The notes beneath the pieces were generated by a model. That model was not told the origin of the DNA. It saw only the letters and a list, made by a program, of their open reading frames with translations, and searched no databases. DNA of 64,000 nucleotides. Origin: DATDAH01 sp963725155 (lineage in GTDB: Bacteria; Actinomycetota; Acidimicrobiia; Acidimicrobiales; DATDAH01). This document shows positions 17,960-25,378 of the stretch, one piece after another. The position numbers were made by a program, and so were the translations under genes. The DNA lies in the NCBI GenBank assembly GCA_963725155.1, contig CAVRXU010000011.1, positions 62,001-126,000 of the forward strand, written 5' to 3'. The stretch's first letter is position 1, and each line of letters opens with the position of its first letter.

Positions 17960-18445
17960 TCAGGCCTGACGCCACGTCAGCAGGTCACCCTGGCCGGAGA
18001 GCATGAGGCTGCCCGGCATCACCCGCAGACGATGGGGCGACAGGCGCAGGATCCCGAACTCGGGCGCCGTCGGGTCGGGCCACTGGGGGATGATGGACGG
18101 GTCGTAGCCGACGGGCGCCGGGCCCTCGGCGAACCGGCGCCAGCCCTCCGCCCGTTCGTCTTCGGACTCGTCCCAGGACGTGGCGCAGTCGGCGGTGCAG
18201 GTGTCGTGGGTGGCATCCCAGTAGGTCAGCGAGATCTCCGGCCGGGCGGCCAGGTCGCGCGCCTTGGGCGAGCGGGGCGAGGTGGCGATCCAGCCCGTGA
18301 GCACCCCGTCCTCGAACTGCCAGATCGGGTGCAGGATCCGGGTCCGGGGCCGACCCTCCCCGTCGACGGTGGCCACCGTGCACCAGACGATGCGGTGGGC
18401 CATGGCGACGAACGCCGGGGCGACGGTGTCCAGGGGCTGGCTCAT
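17960..18445 (-). CDS. Pyridoxamine 5'-phosphate oxidase-like flavin protein
   Basis: 161-residue split-barrel protein of the PPOX/FMN- or F420-binding class. The core strand pair VWCTVATVDGEGRPRTRILHPIWQ and the downstream KARDLAARPEISLTYW motif are characteristic. Members bind FMN, haem or F420; which one is used here cannot be told. The start overlaps the DUF1697 stop (ATGA), so the two are probably co-expressed. Confidence 0.8.
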   Translation of the reverse strand: MSQPLDTVAPAFVAMAHRIVWCTVATVDGEGRPRTRILHPIWQFEDGVLTGWIATSPRSPKARDLAARPEISLTYWDATHDTCTADCATSWDESEDERAEGWRRFAEGPAPVGYDPSIIPQWPDPTAPEFGILRLSPHRLRVMPGSLMLSGQGDLLTWRQA

Positions 18446-18978
18446 GGCCCGGACGCTAGGTCGCGCAGCTTGACCACCGTGTTCCAGTTGCGGGCCGTGA
18501 AGTCGATGTGGCGGACGCCCGGCACGTTCAGATCCATCTTCGAACGGCCGGAACCGTTGGCGTACCAGAGGTACAGCTCGTGCTGGCCCACGGCGAAGTC
18601 ATCAGGGGCGAAGCGGCTGCGGTCCACGTCGGCGAACGCCGAGGCCGGCACCGCCTGCGACGCGAACGCCACGTGCAGGAACTTCGGGTCGGCCTTCAGC
18701 GCCTCGGGGAACGGGTTGGCGTCGATCACCGCATCGAGCTGCTTGCCCGTGCGGATGAGGACGGGCACGGGGAAGCCGACCTCGGCTTCGATGGCGGTCG
18801 ACAGGCTCGCCTCCAGGTCGGCCGCCTTCGTGCGGGGCGCGTCGAACACGACGTTGCCGCTCTGCAGCACCGTCTGCACCTCGGTGTGGCCCCGCGCCTC
18901 GACCAGCTCCCGGAGCTTGGCCATCGACACCTGGCGCTTCCCCACGTTCACGGCCCGCAGCAGCCCGACGTAGCGCAT
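18442..18978 (-). CDS. DUF1697 family protein
   Basis: 178-residue protein with the DUF1697 hallmarks: N-terminal RYVGLLRAVNVGKRQVSMAKLR, the LQSGNVVFDAP strand and the C-terminal ARNWNTVVKLRDLA. The fold is a ferredoxin-like alpha/beta type and its biochemical role is unknown. Its ATG at 18978 lies only six bases from the divergent ATG at 18985, so both messages must start inside or against each other's coding sequence. It overlaps the following PPOX gene by four bases. Confidence 0.85.
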   Translation of the reverse strand: MRYVGLLRAVNVGKRQVSMAKLRELVEARGHTEVQTVLQSGNVVFDAPRTKAADLEASLSTAIEAEVGFPVPVLIRTGKQLDAVIDANPFPEALKADPKFLHVAFASQAVPASAFADVDRSRFAPDDFAVGQHELYLWYANGSGRSKMDLNVPGVRHIDFTARNWNTVVKLRDLASGP

Positions 18979-18984
18979 CGCGCC

Positions 18985-19410
18985 ATGATGCCCCCCGTGG
19001 GCGTGTGGACCTGTCCCGACTGCGGGCGCAGCTTCGGCCGCACCGGCCAGAGCCACCTGTGCGTGCCGGCGACGACCGTGGACGACTGGTTCGCCGACGA
19101 GCCGACCGAGCACCGGGCGATCCACGACCGGATCGTCGAGCACCTGGAGCTCCTGGGCGACGTGCGGGTGGAGGCGGTGGCGGTCGGCATCTTCTACAAG
19201 CGCCGGCGGAACCTGGCCGAGCTCCGGCCCCGGGCCGACCACCTCGGCCTGGCCATGGTCCTGCCCGCCGGACGGGACCACGCCCGCTTCTCCCGGCGCA
19301 CGAAGATGGACGGTGACCGGACGAGCTACTCGGTGCCGCTGCGGTCGCCCGGCGACGTCGACGACCAGGTCCGCGACTGGCTGACCGAGGCCTGGGACCT
19401 CTGCGGTTGA
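18985..19410 (+). CDS. DUF5655 domain protein with N-terminal zinc ribbon
   Basis: About 141 residues. The N-terminus has CPDCGRSFGRTGQSHLC, a likely C-x2-C/H-x-C zinc site. The rest matches DUF5655: VGIFYKRRRNLAELRPRADHLGLAMVLP and DVDDQVRDWLTEAWDL. The domain resembles DUF1801/restriction-associated small domains of unknown role. The start could be 18985, 18988 or a GTG at 18997/19003. Divergent, with near-abutting starts, from the DUF1697 gene. Confidence 0.75.
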   Translation: MMPPVGVWTCPDCGRSFGRTGQSHLCVPATTVDDWFADEPTEHRAIHDRIVEHLELLGDVRVEAVAVGIFYKRRRNLAELRPRADHLGLAMVLPAGRDHARFSRRTKMDGDRTSYSVPLRSPGDVDDQVRDWLTEAWDLCG

Positions 19411-19450
19411 GGGCGTCCGGATCCGGCCAGACCTGAGGGCCGGATCGGGA

Positions 19451-19456
19451 TACAAC
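19451..19456 (+). promoter_or_regulatory. -10-like hexamer of the MGMT gene (leaderless pattern)
   Basis: TACAAC lies six bases upstream of the ATG at 19463 and no Shine-Dalgarno is present. A transcript starting at or next to the ATG is the simplest reading. Confidence 0.4.
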
Positions 19457-19462
19457 TGACCC

Positions 19463-19948
19463 ATGCACACGACCGTGATCGACACCCCCACCGGCCTCGT
19501 CGAGATCGAGGTCGACGACGACCACCTGGTCGGGCTCAACTTCGTCGAGACGAGCCTGGCCGATCAGGACGACCCGTCCGGCATCGCCGACGCCCTCCGT
19601 CGCTACTTCGACGGCGACCTCGACGCCATCGCCGACCTGCCCGTGCGCTTCGACACGGGCACGCCGTTCCAGCAGGAGGTCTGGCGGGCGCTGCAGACCA
19701 TCCCGGTCGGCGAGACGATCAGCTACGGCGAGCTGGCCCGCCGGGTCGGCCGGCCCACCGGCTTCCGGGCGGTGGGCTCGGCCAACGGCCGGAACCCCGT
19801 CGCCGTGGTCGTCCCCTGCCACCGGGTGATCGCCGCCGACGGCACCCTCGGCGGCTACTCCGGCGGCCTCGAGAACAAGCGCTGGCTCCTGGCCCACGAG
19901 GGCGTCGTCCTGGCCGACGAGCAGGAGCGCCTTCCCGGCCTCGTCTAG
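19463..19948 (+). CDS. ogt: Methylated-DNA--protein-cysteine methyltransferase
   Basis: 161-residue O6-alkylguanine-DNA alkyltransferase. The active-site motif PCHRV places the acceptor cysteine at C119. FQQEVWRALQTIPVGETISYGELARRVGRP is the DNA-binding helix-turn-helix, and SANGRNP the preceding Asn hinge. It transfers the alkyl group irreversibly to its own cysteine. No fused Ada domain, so this is the Ogt-type stand-alone form. The stop overlaps the stop of the convergent YcaQ-like repair gene. Confidence 0.95.
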   Translation: MHTTVIDTPTGLVEIEVDDDHLVGLNFVETSLADQDDPSGIADALRRYFDGDLDAIADLPVRFDTGTPFQQEVWRALQTIPVGETISYGELARRVGRPTGFRAVGSANGRNPVAVVVPCHRVIAADGTLGGYSGGLENKRWLLAHEGVVLADEQERLPGLV

Positions 19949-21135
19949 GCGAACAGCTGCAGGGTGGGGGCGAGGTCGCCCCGGTCCTTGACGACGACGT
20001 CGTCGAGGCCCAGCCAGCCAGCCATCGTCCGCAGCTCCTCGGCCAGGCGCTCGGCCACCTCGAGGTGGTCGACGTCGTCCTCGGCGAAGGCCGACTGGAC
20101 GAGCAGCGCCGACGCCGCCCGGTCGGCCTTGAGGTCGACGCGGGCGACGTAGCGGTCGCCGAGCAGGAACGGCAGGACGTAGTAGCCGTAGGTCCGCTTC
20201 GGCTTCGGCACGTAGATCTCGATGCGGTAGTTGAAGGCGAAGACCCGTTCCACCCGGTCCCGCTCCCACATCACCGAGTCGAAGGGCGACACCAGGGCAC
20301 AGGCCTTCACCCAGCGGGGCAGGTGGGCGTCGGGGTGGACGTAGGTGGGCTGCTTCCACCCCTCGACCTCGACCCGGTCCACGACCCCGTCGTCGGCCAT
20401 CTCCTCCAGCAAGGGGCGGACGGCCTTGATGGGCAGCCGGAAGTAGTCGCCCAGGTCCTTGGCCGTACCCACCCCGTGGGCCCGGGCCGAGTGCTCCAGG
20501 AGGTCGACCATCGCCTCCCGCTCCGACGGCGTCGGCGCGGCGAGCACGTCAGCGGGGATCACCAGCGCCGGATCGCAGTAGGCCCGCTCGAAGTTCTCCC
20601 GGCGGGTGGCGCCCAGCCGGCCTTCGGAGAACAGGTGCTCCAGCGCCGCCTTGTTCTCGTTCCAGTCCCACCACGGCTCCTTCTTGCGCTCGCGCCCGCC
20701 CAGGTCGCTGGAGCCGGTGAGCCCCTCGGTCAGGACGAGGCCATGGACCTCGTCGATGAAGTCGGCCCGCTCTTTGGCGAACCTCCGCATGCCGGCCCAC
20801 CGGTGCTCGCCGGCCATGCGCCAGCGCAGCAGGGGGTGGAAGCGGGCCTGGAGGAGCGACGCCTCGTGGCCCCAGTACTCGAAGGCCTCGTGGTCCCGGT
20901 AGGCGAAGCGGTCGAGCAGCGACCGGTCGTAGGGCCCCAGGCGGGAGAACAGGGGCAGGTAGTGGCTGCGGACGAGGACGTTGACCGAGTCGATCTGGAT
21001 CAGACCCAGGCGGTCGAACACCTTGCGCACGTGGCGCTTGTCGATCCGACCGGTCGGCCGCGACACTCCGAAGCCCTGCGCGTAGAGGTTGATCCGGCGG
21101 GCCTGGGCCGCGGAGAGGGAGTCGGGTCGGGCCAC
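19945..21135 (-). CDS. YcaQ/AlkX-like DNA glycosylase (HTH_42 family)
   Basis: 396-residue winged-helix DNA glycosylase-like protein. LGLIQIDSVNVLVRSHY contains the Q-x-D catalytic motif (Q47, D49) of the E. coli YcaQ branch of the AlkZ superfamily, which excises alkylated bases and unhooks interstrand crosslinks. SHYLPLFSRLGPYD and HEAFEYWGHEASLLP-type segments are characteristic, and the C-terminal half (YVLPFLLGDRYVARVDLKADR) fits the family. Convergent with the alkyl-guanine repair gene, sharing their last four bases. Alkylation repair is the common theme. Confidence 0.85.
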   Translation of the reverse strand: MARPDSLSAAQARRINLYAQGFGVSRPTGRIDKRHVRKVFDRLGLIQIDSVNVLVRSHYLPLFSRLGPYDRSLLDRFAYRDHEAFEYWGHEASLLQARFHPLLRWRMAGEHRWAGMRRFAKERADFIDEVHGLVLTEGLTGSSDLGGRERKKEPWWDWNENKAALEHLFSEGRLGATRRENFERAYCDPALVIPADVLAAPTPSEREAMVDLLEHSARAHGVGTAKDLGDYFRLPIKAVRPLLEEMADDGVVDRVEVEGWKQPTYVHPDAHLPRWVKACALVSPFDSVMWERDRVERVFAFNYRIEIYVPKPKRTYGYYVLPFLLGDRYVARVDLKADRAASALLVQSAFAEDDVDHLEVAERLAEELRTMAGWLGLDDVVVKDRGDLAPTLQLFA

Positions 21136-21186
21136 GGCCGGAGGCTACGGAGCGGTACGAGGAGACCGTGGACGGATCCGGACGAG

Positions 21187-22257
21187 TCAGACCGCGAGCT
21201 GGGCCGCGCCGGTGATCGGCGGCAGGTCGGCGGGGTGGACGGGCCCGGGAGGTGCGGCGATGACCGCGGGGATGGCGTTGACGATCCGGTTGGCGGCCGA
21301 CGCATTGCCGCCGCCCGCGGCGCCGGGCTCGCCCGGCTCGGTCCCGTGCACGCTGACCGCCAGGTTGGGGTGACCGGTCAGCTGGACCCGGTGCTCACCG
21401 CCGGGTGAGGTCGACTGCTGCCAATCGGGGGCGCAGTCGTCGTCGATGCGGGTGATGTGCTCCACGACGAGCAGGGGGCGACCGCCGACGATGCCCTGGA
21501 CCTCGAAGCGGAAGGCCCCCTGGGTCCCGGCCTCGAAGGTCCCCATGCCGGGGACCTCGATGGTGCGCTCGAGAGGGCGGCGCTCCACTTGGATGTCCAC
21601 GTCGTCGAGGGTCAGGCCGAGCAGGTCGGCCAGGACCCGGACCATCGGGGCCCAGACCATCTCCAGCGAGACGTCGAACAGCATCAGCGGGGTCTCGTCC
21701 ATGGAGCCGCCGAAGCCGATGATCTGGCGGACCACGTCGGGCTGGTCGTAGAGGCCGTAGTTGAAGACCTCCTGGATCCGGATCTCGGTGATCCCGGCGC
21801 CGACCCCGCTGATCAGCGCGGGGAGGATGTCCAGGGCCCAGCCCGGGTCGACGCCGGACACGAAGACCGACGAGTCGCCCGCGGCGCAGGCCGCGCCGAC
21901 GGCGTCGAGCAGGTCTCGGGGAGCCGACGGCGGGTGCAGGAGGGGGTAGAAGGACGTGGACACCACGTCCTTGCCCGCCTCCAGGCAGGCCAGGAGGTCG
22001 GCCAGCGCGTCGTCGGGGCGGGTGTCGCCCGTGGCCGTGTAGACGACGGCGTCCACGTCGTCGGCCCGGGCCCGGGCGGGGTCGTCGGTCGCCGCCACCC
22101 CGAGCGGGTCGATGAACGCCAGCTCGCCGACATCCCGGCCCACCTTGTCCGGGTTGACCACCACGGCGCCGACGAGCTCCAGGTCCCGGTGGGCGGCCAC
22201 GGCCCGGATGGCCGGCCGACCGGCGTTGCCCGTTCCCCACAGGACGACTCGATGCAT
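21187..22257 (-). CDS. NAD(P)-dependent dihydrodipicolinate reductase-like protein (copy 2)
   Basis: 356 residues, the same length as the gene at 4087 and clearly a paralogue. It shares a Rossmann start VVLWGTGNAGRPAIRAV, the PLGVAATDD loop, SGVDPGWALDILP and the C-terminal AANRIVNAIPAV. The ATG at 22257 is chosen because an apparent extension runs into the divergent regulator's operator. The family is only loosely related to lysine-pathway DapB and its substrate is unknown. The upstream region is shared with an HTH/MFS operon whose operator repeats may control it too. Confidence 0.75.
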   Translation of the reverse strand: MHRVVLWGTGNAGRPAIRAVAAHRDLELVGAVVVNPDKVGRDVGELAFIDPLGVAATDDPARARADDVDAVVYTATGDTRPDDALADLLACLEAGKDVVSTSFYPLLHPPSAPRDLLDAVGAACAAGDSSVFVSGVDPGWALDILPALISGVGAGITEIRIQEVFNYGLYDQPDVVRQIIGFGGSMDETPLMLFDVSLEMVWAPMVRVLADLLGLTLDDVDIQVERRPLERTIEVPGMGTFEAGTQGAFRFEVQGIVGGRPLLVVEHITRIDDDCAPDWQQSTSPGGEHRVQLTGHPNLAVSVHGTEPGEPGAAGGGNASAANRIVNAIPAVIAAPPGPVHPADLPPITGAAQLAV

Positions 22258-22288
22258 CGCCGGACGGTACTCGGGGCCATCGGGTTGT

Positions 22289-22323
22289 TTTTGCAAAGAC
22301 TCTTTGCAAAGATCCTTTGCATG
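22289..22323. promoter_or_regulatory. Three-copy CTTTGCAAAG operator array upstream of HTH gene
   Basis: TTTGCAAAGA occurs at 22290 and 22303, and TTTGCATGA at 22316, giving an exact 13-base period. The middle copy CTTTGCAAAG (22302-22311) is a perfect 10-base palindrome. The third copy overlaps the ATG (22321) of the HTH gene. Such spacing places sites about 1.2 helical turns apart. Autoregulation by the encoded HTH protein is inferred. Confidence 0.7.
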
Positions 22324-22911
22324 ACCGGGGACCCGACGGCACTCACCGTCAAACAGCTCGATGCCGCCGCCATGCGCGCCCTCGCCCACCCGCTGCGCAT
22401 GCGCATGGTCGGGCTCCTCCGCGCCGAGGGCCCGGCCACGGCGAGCGGGCTGGCGGAGCGCCTCGGCGTGAGCAGCGGCCTGACCAGCTACCACCTCCGC
22501 GCCTTGTCCGATGCGGACTTCGTCGAGGACGATCCCGATCACGCCGTCAAGGGCCGGGAGCGTTGGTGGCGGGCCTCCCAGGACGTGACCTCGTGGCGGC
22601 CGAGCGAGGCGGGGAGCGATCCCGACGCGGTCGCCGCCGAGCAGTGGCTGGCCGGCTTCGCCGCTCGCCGCAGCATGGAGTGGCTCGACGACTGGCTGGA
22701 CCGCCGACCGAACGCCGACCCCGCCTGGCAGGAGGTCAGCACGGCCAGCGACTACCTCGTCGAGGTCAACCCCGAGGAGCTCGACGACCTGCTCGGCGAG
22801 ATCGACGCCGTGCTCCGGACCTGGATGACCCGGACGCCGCCGGCCGAGGATCCCGACCGTCAAGCCGTGGTGCTCCTGGTGCAGGGCTTTCCCCGGAACC
22901 CGGACGCATGA
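22321..22911 (+). CDS. ArsR-like helix-turn-helix regulator
   Basis: 196-residue protein. The N-terminal winged helix (AMRALAHPLRMRMVGLLRAEG, TASGLAERLGVSSGLTSYHLRAL, wing with GRERWWR) is of the ArsR/HTH_20 type. The C-terminal half is acidic and helical, without visible metal-binding cysteines, so a metal sensor role is unlikely. The stop overlaps the MFS start (ATGA). The promoter carries three regularly spaced palindromes. It is probably the repressor of its own operon and perhaps of the divergent DapB-like gene. Confidence 0.87.
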   Translation: MTGDPTALTVKQLDAAAMRALAHPLRMRMVGLLRAEGPATASGLAERLGVSSGLTSYHLRALSDADFVEDDPDHAVKGRERWWRASQDVTSWRPSEAGSDPDAVAAEQWLAGFAARRSMEWLDDWLDRRPNADPAWQEVSTASDYLVEVNPEELDDLLGEIDAVLRTWMTRTPPAEDPDRQAVVLLVQGFPRNPDA

Positions 22912-24164
22912 GCCCGGCCGACGCCCATCGCCGCCGCTTCATCCTGCTGTCGTCGCTGCGCTGGATCGGGACCGGCTGTGTGATCCCGACCCTGGTCGTG
23001 CTCATGCAGAGCCGGGGCCTGACCTTGGCCCAGATCGGCGTCGCCGCCGCCGCCCAGGGCGTCCTGGTCCTGCTCCTCGAGCTCCCTACCGGCGGGCTGG
23101 CCGACACCCTCGGCCCCCGCCGGGTGCTCCTGACGTCCGGGGCCATCGAGAGCCTCGCCCTGGTCCTGTTCATCGGGGCCGAGTCGTTCCCGCTGTTCGC
23201 CGTCGCGTGGGGGGTCATGGGCGTGTCGAGGGCCCTGGACTCGGGCCCCCTCGAGGCCTGGTACGTCGACCGGGCCCTCCGCCTGGACGATGCCGCGGAC
23301 ATCGAGCGGGGCATCGCCCACGGTGGGGCTGCCCTCAGCATCGCCATCTCCGGCGGGGCCCTGTTGGCCGCCTTCCTCGTCACCATCGGCCCGATCGCCG
23401 GGATCGACGCTCTGGTGCTCCCGGTCATCGCGGGGTTGTGCTTCTCGGTGGCCAACGTCGTGGCCGTGAGCCGGTTGGTCACCGACGACCCCGACCGTCA
23501 CAGCGGACGGGCCGTCGAGGCCGTGCGGCAGACGCCGACCGCAGTGCGCGACGGCCTCGGACTGGTGCGGGGGAGCCCCGGCCTACGGGCCCTCGTGCTC
23601 ATCGAGCTGCTGTGGGGCGCCGGCCTGGTCGGCGTGGAGTTCCTCAGCGGGCCCCGCCTGGTCGAGGTCCTGGGCAACCCCGAGCAGGGGGTGGCCGTGC
23701 TCGGGGTGACTGCGGCCGTGGCCTGGTCCATCTCCGGCCTCGGCGCCGCCGGGACCGGCACGCTGGTCCGGTGGTGCGGGACCCCGGCTCGGGCGGGCGT
23801 CGTGACCCGCATCGTCCAGGCCGGGGCCGTGGCCCTCATGGCGGTCGTGGCCGGGCCCGTCGGCCTGATCACCGGCTACCTCGGCTTCTACCTCGTCCAT
23901 GGCGCGGCCAACGCCGTGCACTACGGGATGGTCCACCGCCTCGTCGACGAGGGACGGCGCACGACGATCCTGTCCGTGTCCAGCCTGGTCGCCCGGGTCG
24001 GTGGCACCGCGGCCGATGTCGGCCTCGGTGTCGTGGCCGCCGGCCCTGGCATCGGTACGGCGTTCGCCCTCTCGGCCATCCTCCTGCTCGCCGGCGCCCC
24101 GCTCTACCCCGTGGCGGGGCGCGAGCTGGCGACTCGCAACCGCGACGTCCCGGCTGAGCCATGA
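22908..24164 (+). CDS. MFS transporter
   Basis: 418-residue major facilitator with about 12 hydrophobic segments. The loop after helix 2 reads GGLADTLGPRRVLLTSG, the family's G-x3-D-x2-G-x-R motif. Drug/proton antiporter-like overall. Directly coupled to the HTH regulator upstream, which suggests inducible export of a small molecule sensed by that regulator. The substrate is not visible. Confidence 0.88.
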   Translation: MSPADAHRRRFILLSSLRWIGTGCVIPTLVVLMQSRGLTLAQIGVAAAAQGVLVLLLELPTGGLADTLGPRRVLLTSGAIESLALVLFIGAESFPLFAVAWGVMGVSRALDSGPLEAWYVDRALRLDDAADIERGIAHGGAALSIAISGGALLAAFLVTIGPIAGIDALVLPVIAGLCFSVANVVAVSRLVTDDPDRHSGRAVEAVRQTPTAVRDGLGLVRGSPGLRALVLIELLWGAGLVGVEFLSGPRLVEVLGNPEQGVAVLGVTAAVAWSISGLGAAGTGTLVRWCGTPARAGVVTRIVQAGAVALMAVVAGPVGLITGYLGFYLVHGAANAVHYGMVHRLVDEGRRTTILSVSSLVARVGGTAADVGLGVVAAGPGIGTAFALSAILLLAGAPLYPVAGRELATRNRDVPAEP

Positions 24165-24171
24165 TCAGGCG

Positions 24172-25320
24172 GTGACCTCCCGCGCCCGCTTCCCCGGGCT
24201 CTCCGACGGTTGGGCCCGCCTCGACGGCGCCGCCGGGACCTTGATGGTCGACGCCGCGATCGACGCCATGGCCGACTTCATGCGCTCCCCCTCCGCCAGC
24301 AACCTGGGCGGCTCCTTCGCCGCCAGCGTGGCCTGTGACGAGCTCATGGACCGGGCCCGGTCCACGGTCGGCGAACTGGTCGGGCGGGGCGACGGCGACG
24401 TCGTGTTCGGCCCCAACTCGACCACGCTGCTCATGGGGTTCACCCGAGCCCTGGGCCGTTACCTGGGCCCCGGCGACCGGATCGTCTGCACCCAGCTGGA
24501 CCACGACAGCAACGTGTCGACCTGGATGGCCGTCGCCGCCGACGTCGGCGCGGAGGTCGTCCTCTGGCCGCTCAGCGAGGACGGCAACCTCGACCTCGAC
24601 GGGCTCGACGAGCTCCTGGCGGGCGGTGACGTGGCCTGGGTGGCGGTGACCGGCGCGTCCAACCTCACCGGTGCGGTGCCCCCGATCGCGGCCATCGTCG
24701 AACGGGCCCACGCCGCCGGCGCCCGGGTCCACCTCGACGCCGTCGCTCGGGTCCCCCACCTGCGCACCCGGCGGGACGAGCTGGGCGTGGACTCACTGAT
24801 GACCTCCTCCTACAAGTGGTACGGACCCCACGTCGGCGTCCTGGCCTTGAGCGCCGACCTCCTCACCACCGTCGAGCCCTACCGGGTGCGGCCCGCCGAC
24901 TACCGGGGCGCCCCCCGCTTCGAGACGGGGACCCCGGCGTTCGAGAGCATCGCCGGGATCACCGCGGCGGCCGAGTTCCTGCTGAGCGAGCCCGACCCGG
25001 CCCCCGTCGAGCTGGCCCTGCTGGACCGCTTGGAGAGGGGGCTCCGGGCCCTCCCCGGTGTCGATCTCTACGCCCCCACGACCGGGGACGAGCGGTCGCC
25101 GACCACCGTCTTCAACGTCGGCGACCGGTCCCCGGCCGACGTGGCCGCCCACGTCGCCACGCGGGAGGTGTCGGTCTGGTCCGGCGACAACTACGCCCGC
25201 GAGCTGGTCGGTGCCCTCGGCCTCACCGAGCGGGGCGGGGTCGTGCGGGCCAGCATCGTCCGCTACAACGACGAGTCCGACGTCGACCGTCTCCTCGAGG
25301 CCGTCGCCGAACTGACGTGA
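24172..25320 (+). CDS. Class V aminotransferase (cysteine desulfurase-like)
   Basis: 382-residue PLP enzyme of fold type I. The Schiff-base lysine is K215 in TSSYKWYGPHVG, and D189 (HLDAVARVPH) contacts the pyridine nitrogen. The N-terminal LDGAAGTLM and NLGGSFA segments match the cysteine-desulfurase-like/SufS-like subfamily. The mobile-loop catalytic Cys of true desulfurases is not evident near the C-terminus (SVWSGDNYARELVGALGL), so sulfur mobilisation is doubtful. GTG start, seven bases after the MFS stop, so it may be in the same operon. It ends in an inverted-repeat element. Confidence 0.8.
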   Translation: MTSRARFPGLSDGWARLDGAAGTLMVDAAIDAMADFMRSPSASNLGGSFAASVACDELMDRARSTVGELVGRGDGDVVFGPNSTTLLMGFTRALGRYLGPGDRIVCTQLDHDSNVSTWMAVAADVGAEVVLWPLSEDGNLDLDGLDELLAGGDVAWVAVTGASNLTGAVPPIAAIVERAHAAGARVHLDAVARVPHLRTRRDELGVDSLMTSSYKWYGPHVGVLALSADLLTTVEPYRVRPADYRGAPRFETGTPAFESIAGITAAAEFLLSEPDPAPVELALLDRLERGLRALPGVDLYAPTTGDERSPTTVFNVGDRSPADVAAHVATREVSVWSGDNYARELVGALGLTERGGVVRASIVRYNDESDVDRLLEAVAELT

Positions 25321-25378
25321 CCGTTCTGGCACCCGATGCTCCGGTCCTGGCCGGTAGATCAGAGGCCAGAACGGTCAC
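25317..25378. repeat. 14-bp perfect inverted repeat between convergent genes (copy B)
   Basis: GTGACCGTTCTGGC (25317-25330) and its exact reverse complement (25365-25378) flank a 34-base loop. The arms include the stop codons of both convergent genes. GTTCTGG and GGTAGATCAGA are shared with the element at 5154-5217. No T-tract follows. A bidirectional, factor-independent terminator or a small repeat family is the likely explanation. Confidence 0.6.

Noticed and set aside
24172..25320. Calling this gene sufS
   Set aside because: The catalytic loop cysteine is not evident and no suf genes are near.
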